From: Thermoplasmata archaeon
Lineage (GTDB): Archaea > Thermoplasmatota > Thermoplasmata > Halarchaeoplasmatales > Halarchaeoplasmataceae
Length of the DNA: 6,324 bases
Direction: 5' to 3'
Assembly (NCBI GenBank): GCA_019594195.1
Contig: JAFDTP010000093.1
Location: 1 to 6,324, forward strand
Below, one piece after another: positions 1 through 5,247 of this stretch (positions are counted from its first letter, which is position 1; the number at the start of each line of letters is the position of its first letter). Below the pieces are notes generated by a model. That model was not told the origin of the DNA. It saw nothing but the letters and a program-made list of their open reading frames with translations, and searched no databases. Position numbers and translations under genes: made by a program.

Positions 1-1935
1 AGATTTGAGCAGCTCGGTATAAAAGTGGGTCTATCCATGGGGAATTACGACAATCCTGATCCAACTTTGAAGGAGAACGACGTGATAATAGCGACGTCGG
101 AGAAAGCCGATTCTCTACTGAGGCATAACGTGGATTGGTTATCTCAGCTGAACTGCGTTGTAGCGGACGAAGTACATCTGGTCAATGATAGGGAAAGAGG
201 CGCAACATTAGAAGTCACTCTCTCAAAGTTAAAGCAGGCTAATCCTTCTTCTCAGATAATAGCTTTGTCCGCGACCATAAGGAACTCAGACATGATAGCT
301 GATTGGTTGGATGCGGAGCATCACAAGAGCGAATGGAGGCCCGTGGAACTGAGGAAAGGCGTTTTTCACAAGAACAGGGTAAAGTATGCCGATGCCTCCG
401 AGGAGGATATCGAGCCCAAGAACGGCGCTGTAAACACCTTATCGGAACCTACGATAGAAGATGGCGACCAATGTCTTGTTTTCGTAAGAAGTAGGAGTTC
501 TACTCGTTCAGTCAGCAGGGATATGACCAGTACGGTGGAAAAACATCTAACCGATGAGGAGAAGGAAAGATTGGAGGAAGTCGCTGATGAGATAGAGGGA
601 AAGAGCAACACATCAGTTGGAAAAAATCTGGCTAAAGTGGTTCGAAGCGGAACCGCGTTCCACAATGCTGGTTTGGATAACTTTCAGAGGAAGAAGGTGG
701 AGGAGGCTTTCAGGAACAGGCTTATAAAACTTATAACCGCGACTCCAACACTCGCTGCAGGTATAAACATGCCCGCTAGAAAGGTGATAGTCAGGGACTG
801 TAAAAGATACGATGCTATGTTGGGTTACAATGCACCTATACCCGTGATGGAGATACAGCAGATGCTTGGAAGGGCCGGAAGACCCGGATACGATGATCTT
901 GGAGAAGCGATATTGGTCGCGAAGAAAAGGAGACAGGTGGAAGAACTCTATGATGAATATCTCCTCGGTGAGAGCGAAGCCATAGTTTCGAGGATGGCCA
1001 CCGAGCCTGCACTGAGGACCCATCTTCTTTCATTGATTGCTACAGGCCACTGTACTTTTGAGGAGGAGATCTATGAGTTCATGGAAGAGACCTTCTACTC
1101 TCAGCAGAGTGAGATATGGTCTATAAAAGAGAGGGTCAGGAAGACTTTAGATTTTTTAGATGAAGAGAGTTTGATAACTGAAGAAGATTGTTTGAAAGCT
1201 ACCAGATTCGGTCAAAGAGTATCTGATCTATACATAGACCCCCGCTCTGCAGTAAAGATAAGAGATGCGGTGAAGAGCGGGAAGATGGGACTAGACGTAT
1301 CTTACCTCCATACAATCTGCCTGACCCCGAACATGTACAATCTATTCGCATCTAAATCGGAACTTCAGAGATACAAAAATAAGGCCAACTCTCTGAGAGC
1401 AGATCTGTTCGAAGACTTTCCCCATCATAGAGGTGAGCTAGAAGAATACCTGAGGGCCTTGAAGACCGCTCTGCTCCTTCAGGACTGGATCGAAGAGGTA
1501 CCGGAGGATGAGATCGCAGATAAGTTCGGTATAGGACCAGGCGATATCTACAACAAAGTAGAGACCGCGGAATGGCTACTCCACGCAGCGGCCGAGATCG
1601 CAGGTATGTTCAACAAACAGAAAGAGAATAAGCTGAGTGAACTCACCGAGAGGATGAAACACGGTATAAAGGAAGATCTTGCCCACCTTGTAGAGATCGA
1701 AGACGTTGGAAGGGTGAGGGCTAGAAGCCTTTACGAGGCGGGTTACAGGACCAAAGATGAAATAAGCCGTGCGAGACCGGAAGACCTGAGGGAGCTATCC
1801 GGTATAGGAAATACTTTGGCTGAAAGACTGAGTGATAAGGAACTCACTGAAGGAGCGAAGTCGGAGGAAAAAAAGGAAATAAAGGAAGTAAAGGAAGGAG
1901 TTTCATCGGACCAATCTTCTTTGTCAGACTTTTGA
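1..1935 (+). CDS. hel308: Hel308 (Hjm) DNA repair helicase, 5'-truncated by the window
   Basis: Superfamily 2, 3'-to-5' ATP-dependent DNA helicase that unwinds lagging strands at stalled forks. The frame is open from base 1 (644 residues visible), so GTG 25 is internal. Family members run about 700-750 residues; roughly the first 100, with the Q motif and Walker A, lie upstream. Visible in order: TSEKADS (motif Ib region), DEVH (motif II, nt 166-177), SAT (motif III, nt 268-279), CLVFVRSRSST (motif IV, nt 472-504), TPTLAAGINMP (motif V, nt 742-774) and QMLGRAGRPG (motif VI, nt 859-888). Next come a winged-helix region, the helical ratchet domain with FGIGPGDI near nt 1525, and a C-terminal helix-hairpin-helix domain (IEDVGRVRARSL, LSGIGNTLAERL; about nt 1695-1830). 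A charged lysine/glutamate linker leads to a terminal QSSLSDF. All catalytic motifs in view are intact. It converges on the next gene with a 4-nt gap. The family assignment is secure; the PCNA link is inference. Confidence 0.96.
   Translation, partial: RFEQLGIKVGLSMGNYDNPDPTLKENDVIIATSEKADSLLRHNVDWLSQLNCVVADEVHLVNDRERGATLEVTLSKLKQANPSSQIIALSATIRNSDMIADWLDAEHHKSEWRPVELRKGVFHKNRVKYADASEEDIEPKNGAVNTLSEPTIEDGDQCLVFVRSRSSTRSVSRDMTSTVEKHLTDEEKERLEEVADEIEGKSNTSVGKNLAKVVRSGTAFHNAGLDNFQRKKVEEAFRNRLIKLITATPTLAAGINMPARKVIVRDCKRYDAMLGYNAPIPVMEIQQMLGRAGRPGYDDLGEAILVAKKRRQVEELYDEYLLGESEAIVSRMATEPALRTHLLSLIATGHCTFEEEIYEFMEETFYSQQSEIWSIKERVRKTLDFLDEESLITEEDCLKATRFGQRVSDLYIDPRSAVKIRDAVKSGKMGLDVSYLHTICLTPNMYNLFASKSELQRYKNKANSLRADLFEDFPHHRGELEEYLRALKTALLLQDWIEEVPEDEIADKFGIGPGDIYNKVETAEWLLHAAAEIAGMFNKQKENKLSELTERMKHGIKEDLAHLVEIEDVGRVRARSLYEAGYRTKDEISRARPEDLRELSGIGNTLAERLSDKELTEGAKSEEKKEIKEVKEGVSSDQSSLSDF
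1868..1874 (-). terminator. Possible T7 terminator for the thiamine-binding-family gene
   Basis: Read on the minus strand this is T7, about 65-72 nt beyond the stop of the gene at 1940-2245. Archaeal RNA polymerase can terminate at oligo-T tracts without a hairpin, and the 4-nt gap to hel308 leaves no intergenic terminator. The tract lies inside hel308 coding sequence, so it may simply reflect Glu-Glu-Lys-Lys codons. Confidence 0.3.
1868..1900 (+). repeat. A7 run and short 9-bp purine repeat in the hel308 linker
   Basis: A run of seven A (1868-1874) is followed by GGAAATAAA (1875-1883), GGAAGTAAA (1884-1892) and a partial third unit GGAAGGAG (1893-1900). In protein this is a KEI-KEV-KEG tripeptide repeat in the disordered-looking linker before the C-terminal peptide. 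The repeat number is low, so it may be compositional rather than a true microsatellite. Confidence 0.5.
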
Positions 1936-1939
1936 CGAC

Positions 1940-2245
1940 TCACTTGTTCACTTCTTTACCTAGATTGTTTTCGACTGATTCTATCTTCCCTGATAATCTA
2001 CTTTTTGCGCCTTTCCTATCGTCTATTATTATCTTGGTCTCAATCCTATCTGAGTAATCTCTCATTTTTTGGTGGCAATCACTTATCAGAGCCATGACCT
2101 CGTCCCAGTCGCCCTCCACGACGGTCCCCATAGGGGTCAACTTGTAATCTATACCACTTTCATCCACTTTATCTATAATCTCAGAGACGTATTCACTTAG
2201 ACTGACCCCTTTGTCTAAGGGAATTATAGAAAATTCCGCTAACAT
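1940..2245 (-). CDS. MTH1187/YqgV-family thiamine-binding protein
   Basis: Small cytoplasmic protein of the UPF0045/MTH1187 family (Pfam Thiamine_BP), whose members bind thiamine or its pyrimidine moiety and form ferredoxin-like oligomers; the physiological role is not settled. At 101 residues it has the usual length. Family signatures visible are EFSIIPLDKG near residues 4-13, YKLTPMGTVVEGDWDEV at about 34-50, and R-x-x-T-x-I-x-I-D-D-R at about 67-77. The C-terminal 25 residues are charged and probably helical. The ATG at 2245 is preceded by GGTGAT (2256-2251 on this strand) with a 5-nt spacer, and a TATA-like box lies about 38 nt upstream. It is transcribed alone, divergent from the nucleoside salvage operon and convergent with hel308. 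No thiamine biosynthesis gene is in view, so ligand and pathway are family knowledge only. Confidence 0.9.
   Translation of the reverse strand: MLAEFSIIPLDKGVSLSEYVSEIIDKVDESGIDYKLTPMGTVVEGDWDEVMALISDCHQKMRDYSDRIETKIIIDDRKGAKSRLSGKIESVENNLGKEVNK
2065..2070 (+). terminator. Possible T6 terminator for hel308
   Basis: A T6 tract on the plus strand lies 130 nt past the hel308 stop, inside the opposing gene; a T5 tract lies earlier at 2002-2006. These are the only plausible oligo-T termination points for hel308 transcripts here. The call is weak because such short tracts also arise by chance. Confidence 0.2.
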
Positions 2246-2278
2246 TTCTTATCACCACGTTATAACCATAGGAGTAGT

Positions 2279-2288
2279 TAATAAAAAT
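2279..2288 (-). promoter_or_regulatory. TATA-like box for the thiamine-binding-family gene
   Basis: On the minus strand the AT-rich core reads TATTTTTATT, centred about 38 nt upstream of ATG 2245. With the archaeal TATA-to-start distance of about 25 nt, transcription would begin near 2258, giving a short leader holding the GGTGAT site. An 8-bp palindrome GTTATAAC (2259-2266) lies at the predicted transcription start. Confidence 0.45.
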
Positions 2289-2310
2289 AGCTTTCGGATG
2301 TTATCAGGCA

Positions 2311-2321
2311 AAAATATTAAA
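2311..2321 (+). promoter_or_regulatory. TATA-like box of the nucleoside salvage operon
   Basis: AAAATATTAAA is centred about 37 nt upstream of ATG 2353. A 25-nt offset places transcription start near 2341, leaving a leader of about 12 nt that contains GTGAT (2345-2349). It is back to back with the minus-strand TATA-like box, about 30 bp away. Confidence 0.5.
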
Positions 2322-2352
2322 GTCGTGTAGATAACTCACACACCGTGATCAG

Positions 2353-3069
2353 ATGGAACACGTAGGAATGATAGGTGGAACAGCTTTACGAGATTGGAAA
2401 GGCTTCGATATCGAGGAGAAGAAAGAAAAAAACACTCCTTGGGGTACGCCTTCTTCACCGCTCTTGAAAGGCAAGTTGGAGGGAGAAGACGTAATACTTT
2501 TGTTGAGGCACGGTAAAGATCATACGATACCCCCTCACAGGATAAACCATAAAGCTAATATCTATGCCATGCAAAAAGAAGTCGATGAGATCATAGGGAT
2601 CTGTTCTGCCGGAGCTCTAGATGAAGATATGACAGTTCCCTCTATCTCGATACCAGAAGACTATGTCAATTTTTGGGACCCAATAACCTTTTACAACGAA
2701 AAGATCAAGCACGTCATCCCTGAGCTTTCCCAAACTTTGAGGGAAGAACTGATCGAGGCATCGAAGGAGTCGGATTTGTCAGATGTATACACCGAAGATG
2801 TTTATGTTCAGACCCAGGGGCCTAGACTGGAGACCAAAACAGAGATAGAGGTACTTCAACAGTTCGGCGACCTGGTCGGGATGACAATGTGTTCGGAAGC
2901 GACGCTAGCTAAGGAAGCCAATTTAGAATATTCCGCTGTCGTCACAGTTGATAATTACGGTAACGGTATAATGGATGAGGATGTGGATTATGAAGAGATC
3001 GTCGAGACAGCTGAGGACAGCTGGCAGATGGTAAAAAAACTTCTAATGAAATTTTTAGAAAAGAGGTGA
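2353..3069 (+). CDS. S-methyl-5'-thioinosine / 6-oxopurine nucleoside phosphorylase (MTAP family)
   Basis: Phosphorolyses a 5'-modified purine nucleoside to free base plus sugar 1-phosphate; in this setting probably methylthioinosine or 5'-deoxyinosine to hypoxanthine. The 238 residues show the MTAP/PNP family-2 pattern: IGGTAL (7-12, phosphate loop), LRHGKDHTIPPHRINHKANI (51-70), SAGAL (85-89), GPRLETKTE (156-164) and VGMTMCSEATLAKE (175-188). At the base-recognition loop adenine-specific MTAP has D-Y-D, but this protein reads V-D-N-Y-G (199-203), a change associated with 6-oxopurine specificity in archaeal MTIP/PNP enzymes. It is shorter than MTAP (about 270) and close to MTIP length. The ATG at 2353 puts IGG at the expected distance and has GTGAT 3 nt upstream. 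The stop overlaps the GTG and ribosome-binding site of the deaminase gene. The alternative, true MTAP on adenine nucleosides, is less likely given the loop and the deaminase neighbour. Confidence 0.88.
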   Translation: MEHVGMIGGTALRDWKGFDIEEKKEKNTPWGTPSSPLLKGKLEGEDVILLLRHGKDHTIPPHRINHKANIYAMQKEVDEIIGICSAGALDEDMTVPSISIPEDYVNFWDPITFYNEKIKHVIPELSQTLREELIEASKESDLSDVYTEDVYVQTQGPRLETKTEIEVLQQFGDLVGMTMCSEATLAKEANLEYSAVVTVDNYGNGIMDEDVDYEEIVETAEDSWQMVKKLLMKFLEKR

Positions 3070-3070
3070 T
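3065..3070 (+). promoter_or_regulatory. GGTGAT ribosome-binding site of the deaminase gene
   Basis: GGTGAT contains the upstream stop codon TGA (3067-3069) and also the GTG (3066-3068) that would be called as a start. With the 3-5 nt spacing used by other genes here, this site points to codon ATT at 3075 rather than to the GTG inside it. Confidence 0.6.
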
Positions 3071-4328
3071 CACTATTTCTATCGTCATAAAAGATGCTGA
3101 AATAATAGGCAAAAAAGGTAAGAAAGATGTGCTCATCGAGGACGGAAAGATAAAGAAGATCGGTTCTTTGGATGGCGGCGATAAAACGATAGACGCTTCC
3201 GACAAGTACCTCTCGCCCGGTTTTTACAATACACATACACATGCTGCGATGAGTTTGTTCAGAGGTGTTGCCGACGATAGAGATTTTTGGGACGCCTGGC
3301 CCAACATCGTATGGCCTCTAGAGGAGAATCTTACCGAAGAAGATGTTTACTGGGGAACAAAATTAGCGTGTCTTGAGATGATAAAAACAGGTACGGTCGC
3401 CTTCAACGACATGTATTTCTTCATGGAGAGCGCGTTAGACGCTGTAGAAGATATGGGTATGAAATCCGTTATGAGTTACGGTCTCATAGATGAAAATGAT
3501 CCCGATAAGTTAGATGAAGAGATAGAGGCGACGAAAAGTTTTGTTGAACATGCAGAAAGATCTGAACTTGTAGAGCCCGCTTTAGGCCCCCACTCGGTTT
3601 ACACGGTCTCAAGAGAGGGCTTAGAATGGGCAGCAGAATACTCCTCGAAAAAGGACATCTTAGTCCACACTCACCTAGGGGAGACCAAAAAAGAGAGAGA
3701 GGATTTCAAGGATGAACATGATATGGCTTTCACTGAATATCTCGATAGTGTCGGACTGCTGAATGAGAGGACCATCGCTGCGCACTGTGTTTGGTTGGAA
3801 GATAAGGATTACGAACTCTTGGGAAAAAATGATGTGACCGTCAGTCATAATCCTTCTTCCAATATGAAATTGGGCGTTGGCAAACCTATGGATTATGGAG
3901 CTATGAAGGAAAAGGATGTTAAAGTGACTCTTGCGACCGATGGGTGTGTTTCTAATAACGATCTCGATATGTTGGAGGAATCCAAGATAGCGGCTCTACA
4001 GCAGAAGATGTCTGGTGATTCCACTCTCCTCTCAGCAGAAGAAGCGTATGAGATGATGACTGAACAGGGTGCTCGAGCCTTGAATATCCCTTTCAGAGGT
4101 ATCGAGGAAGGAGCTCCTGCCGATATTATATTGACGGAGAAGGATGTTAGAGCAGTCCCGGATCACGATGCGGTTTCCAATTTGATCTATGCCATGAACG
4201 GTTCCTCCGTAACGGACGTGATGATCGATGGGAAAATAGTTATGGAGGGTCGCATCGTAGAGGGCGAAGAAGAGATAATGAATAGAGCAAACAAAAGAGC
4301 GAAAGAACTGGTTTCGAAGGTGAAATGA
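3066..4328 (+). CDS. dadD: 5'-deoxyadenosine / methylthioadenosine / S-adenosylhomocysteine deaminase
   Basis: Amidohydrolase-superfamily TIM-barrel deaminase that converts adenosine-type 5'-modified nucleosides to inosine forms with release of ammonia. Counting from GTG 3066 (420 residues): metal site THTH (H57, H59) in PGFYNTHTHAAM, E86 for ribose hydroxyls, GPHS (H176), HTHLGE (H203 metal, E206 catalytic), AAHCVWL (H240), HNPSSNMKLGVG (261-272) and LATDGCVSNNDLDM (D292 metal, catalytic). All are as expected for the MTA/SAH deaminase and DadD group. Arginines that bind the homocysteine carboxylate in SAH deaminases appear to be Y138 and K148 here, favouring MTA or 5'-deoxyadenosine (inference). 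The start is doubtful: GTG 3066 lies inside the ribosome-binding site, whereas ATT 3075 gives the family-like MSIVIKDAEII and correct spacing. The gene overlaps the phosphorylase stop by 4 nt, and its own stop overlaps the hpt start region. Confidence 0.92.
   Translation: MITISIVIKDAEIIGKKGKKDVLIEDGKIKKIGSLDGGDKTIDASDKYLSPGFYNTHTHAAMSLFRGVADDRDFWDAWPNIVWPLEENLTEEDVYWGTKLACLEMIKTGTVAFNDMYFFMESALDAVEDMGMKSVMSYGLIDENDPDKLDEEIEATKSFVEHAERSELVEPALGPHSVYTVSREGLEWAAEYSSKKDILVHTHLGETKKEREDFKDEHDMAFTEYLDSVGLLNERTIAAHCVWLEDKDYELLGKNDVTVSHNPSSNMKLGVGKPMDYGAMKEKDVKVTLATDGCVSNNDLDMLEESKIAALQQKMSGDSTLLSAEEAYEMMTEQGARALNIPFRGIEEGAPADIILTEKDVRAVPDHDAVSNLIYAMNGSSVTDVMIDGKIVMEGRIVEGEEEIMNRANKRAKELVSKVK
4319..4324 (+). 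promoter_or_regulatory. Ribosome-binding site deciding the hpt start
   Basis: GGTGAA lies in the last codons of the deaminase gene. It is directly adjacent to ATG 4325 but 3 nt from ATG 4328; the latter spacing fits the other genes in this window. Confidence 0.5.
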
Positions 4329-4888
4329 TGCTGGAAAGATTGAAAAGATCGGTCAAAGAATGTCCCGTAGTTGATATGGGTGATTACCACTATTTCATAC
4401 ATCCCCTTTCGGACGGTCTGCCGGTTGTAGAACAGGAATTACTGCACGAAGTGGTGAGCGCCGTTAAAGACAGAGCTTGTTTGGACTGCGATTATATCCT
4501 CACCGCCCAGTCCATGGGTTTTCCTCTCGCCGCTGCTCTTTCCATGGAGACCGGACTCCCGTATAAGTTCATCAGGAAAAGAGAATATGGTTTGGAAGAC
4601 GAGGTCTCTATCGCACAATCGACAGGATACTCAGAAAATGAGATGTTCTTGAACTTCGTAGAAAAAGGCGATAAAGTGTTTTTGATAGACGATGTTCTGA
4701 GTACAGGGGGGACCTTGAAGGCTATAATAAAAACTCTTCAGGACCTTGACGTTGACATATGTGACGTGATGGTTGTTTTTGAAAAAGTGGGTGTGAAAGA
4801 GAGTTTGGAAGAGGAATTAGGGGTCGAGATAAAGTCCCTGTTGAAAGTCAAGATGGATGGTTCAGAAGTCGAGATCGTCGATCAGTGA
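4328..4888 (+). CDS. hpt: Hypoxanthine/guanine phosphoribosyltransferase, archaeal type
   Basis: Transfers the phosphoribosyl group from PRPP to hypoxanthine (and usually guanine), giving IMP or GMP in the cytoplasm. The 186 residues match the archaeal HGPRTase family: YHYFIHPLSDG near 20-30, LTAQSMGFPLA at about 58-68, a base-contacting FIRKREYGL (81-89), QSTGYS (97-102) and the PRPP loop FLIDDVLSTGGT (118-129) with paired aspartates. Length and motif order are normal and no key residue is missing. Start ATG 4328 is chosen because GGTGAA then has a 3-nt spacer and family members begin ML; ATG 4325, one codon earlier, overlaps the deaminase stop and cannot be excluded. As third gene of the operon it would use the hypoxanthine released by the first gene product. 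Adenine PRT is a related family, but the N-terminal HPLSDG and RKREYG features support the HPRT assignment. Confidence 0.92.
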   Translation: MLERLKRSVKECPVVDMGDYHYFIHPLSDGLPVVEQELLHEVVSAVKDRACLDCDYILTAQSMGFPLAAALSMETGLPYKFIRKREYGLEDEVSIAQSTGYSENEMFLNFVEKGDKVFLIDDVLSTGGTLKAIIKTLQDLDVDICDVMVVFEKVGVKESLEEELGVEIKSLLKVKMDGSEVEIVDQ

Positions 4889-4892
4889 GGAC

Positions 4893-5150
4893 TCAACCGC
4901 CTGTCACTGGAGGCATCACTGCGATCTCATCACCGTCTTTCAGCTCTTCTTCCTTTCCAGTTCTATCCTTGTTGACCGAGATTAGTAGTTGATCTTCCAT
5001 GTCTTTCAACTCGGGATGGTCGTTGAACAGACTTTCCATGATATCTCTGACTCTGCTTCCCCTCTCGATCTTCATCTCTAGATTTTTTTTTCCAACAGCG
5101 TCCCGAGCGCTGGCGAAAAATTTAACGAGGACCTCTACTTCTCCTGACAT
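4893..5150 (-). CDS. MoaD/ThiS-family ubiquitin-like protein (possible SAMP)
   Basis: Beta-grasp protein of 85 residues. Members either carry sulfur as a C-terminal thiocarboxylate (molybdopterin synthase small subunit, tRNA thiolation) or are conjugated to lysines as small archaeal modifier proteins. Visible signatures are VKFFASARDAVG (9-20) and the end DGDEIAVMPPVTGG (72-85), with the free terminal Gly-Gly required for adenylation by an E1-like enzyme. A run of nine A encodes the GKKN region (nt 5091-5083). No moa, E1-like or thiolation gene is in view, so MoaD and SAMP roles cannot be separated. ATG 5150 has only a weak TGAT about 6 nt upstream, and a strong TATA box lies about 28 nt upstream, so the mRNA may be nearly leaderless. 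The gene ends 4 nt from the hpt stop, convergent, and is divergent from the winged-helix cassette. Confidence 0.9.
   Translation of the reverse strand: MSGEVEVLVKFFASARDAVGKKNLEMKIERGSRVRDIMESLFNDHPELKDMEDQLLISVNKDRTGKEEELKDGDEIAVMPPVTGG
5083..5091 (+). terminator. T9 tract, possible terminator of the salvage operon
   Basis: Nine consecutive T on the plus strand, about 195 nt after the hpt stop, inside the opposing SAMP-like gene. This is the longest T run in the window and long enough for archaeal oligo-T termination. The same run is A9 in the SAMP-like reading frame. Confidence 0.4.
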
Positions 5151-5152
5151 CG

Positions 5153-5166
5153 GTAAATCATTTTAC
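5153..5166. promoter_or_regulatory. Candidate operator dyad GTAAA-N4-TTTAC
   Basis: A perfect 5+5 bp inverted repeat around TCAT lies between the TATA box and the ATG of the SAMP-like gene, at the expected transcription start. A 9-bp part of it, AATCATTTT (5156-5164), recurs inverted as AAAATGATT at 5213-5221, next to the promoter of the winged-helix gene. It could bind a regulator such as the divergently encoded winged-helix protein; AT-rich sequence makes chance matches possible. Confidence 0.3.
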
Positions 5167-5173
5167 ATCAACC

Positions 5174-5183
5174 ATATATAAAC
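5174..5183 (-). promoter_or_regulatory. TATA box of the SAMP-like gene
   Basis: ATATATAAAC on the plus strand, read as GTTTATATAT on the minus, centred about 28 nt before ATG 5150. The distance predicts a transcription start within a few bases of the ATG. It is flanked by direct repeats TTTTACA at 5161-5167 and 5184-5190, 23 bp apart. Confidence 0.55.
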
Positions 5184-5218
5184 TTTTACACCCCTTACTC
5201 TCGGGAAAATCCAAAATG

Positions 5219-5227
5219 ATTATATGC
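5219..5227 (+). promoter_or_regulatory. TATA-like box of the winged-helix cassette
   Basis: ATTATATGC is centred about 25 nt upstream of ATG 5248, the typical archaeal distance for a leaderless or near-leaderless transcript. It contains the ATG at 5224, which argues against that codon as the start. Confidence 0.45.
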
Positions 5228-5247
5228 TCAGATTCAATGTGAGTTCG

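Noticed and set aside
25..39. GTG 25 or ATG 37 as true start of the helicase
   Set aside because: The frame is open to base 1 with family-like residues (EQLGIKVG), and Walker A must lie upstream.
613..1033. Open minus-strand frames opposite hel308
   Set aside because: They lie wholly within a gene with all helicase motifs, have no family-like sequence and no ribosome-binding site; they are shadows of its codon pattern.
2259..2266. GTTATAAC palindrome as a TATA box for the minus gene
   Set aside because: It is only about 18 nt from the ATG, too close for an archaeal TATA box; the box at 2279-2288 fits better.
2942..3242. Two overlapping minus-strand frames across the phosphorylase/deaminase junction
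   Set aside because: Both oppose well-conserved coding sequence, are low-complexity (Ser/Phe/Ile rich) and lack a credible start signal.
4999..5181. Plus-strand frame opposite the SAMP-like gene
   Set aside because: The minus frame has full MoaD/SAMP signatures including terminal Gly-Gly; the plus frame is a shadow.
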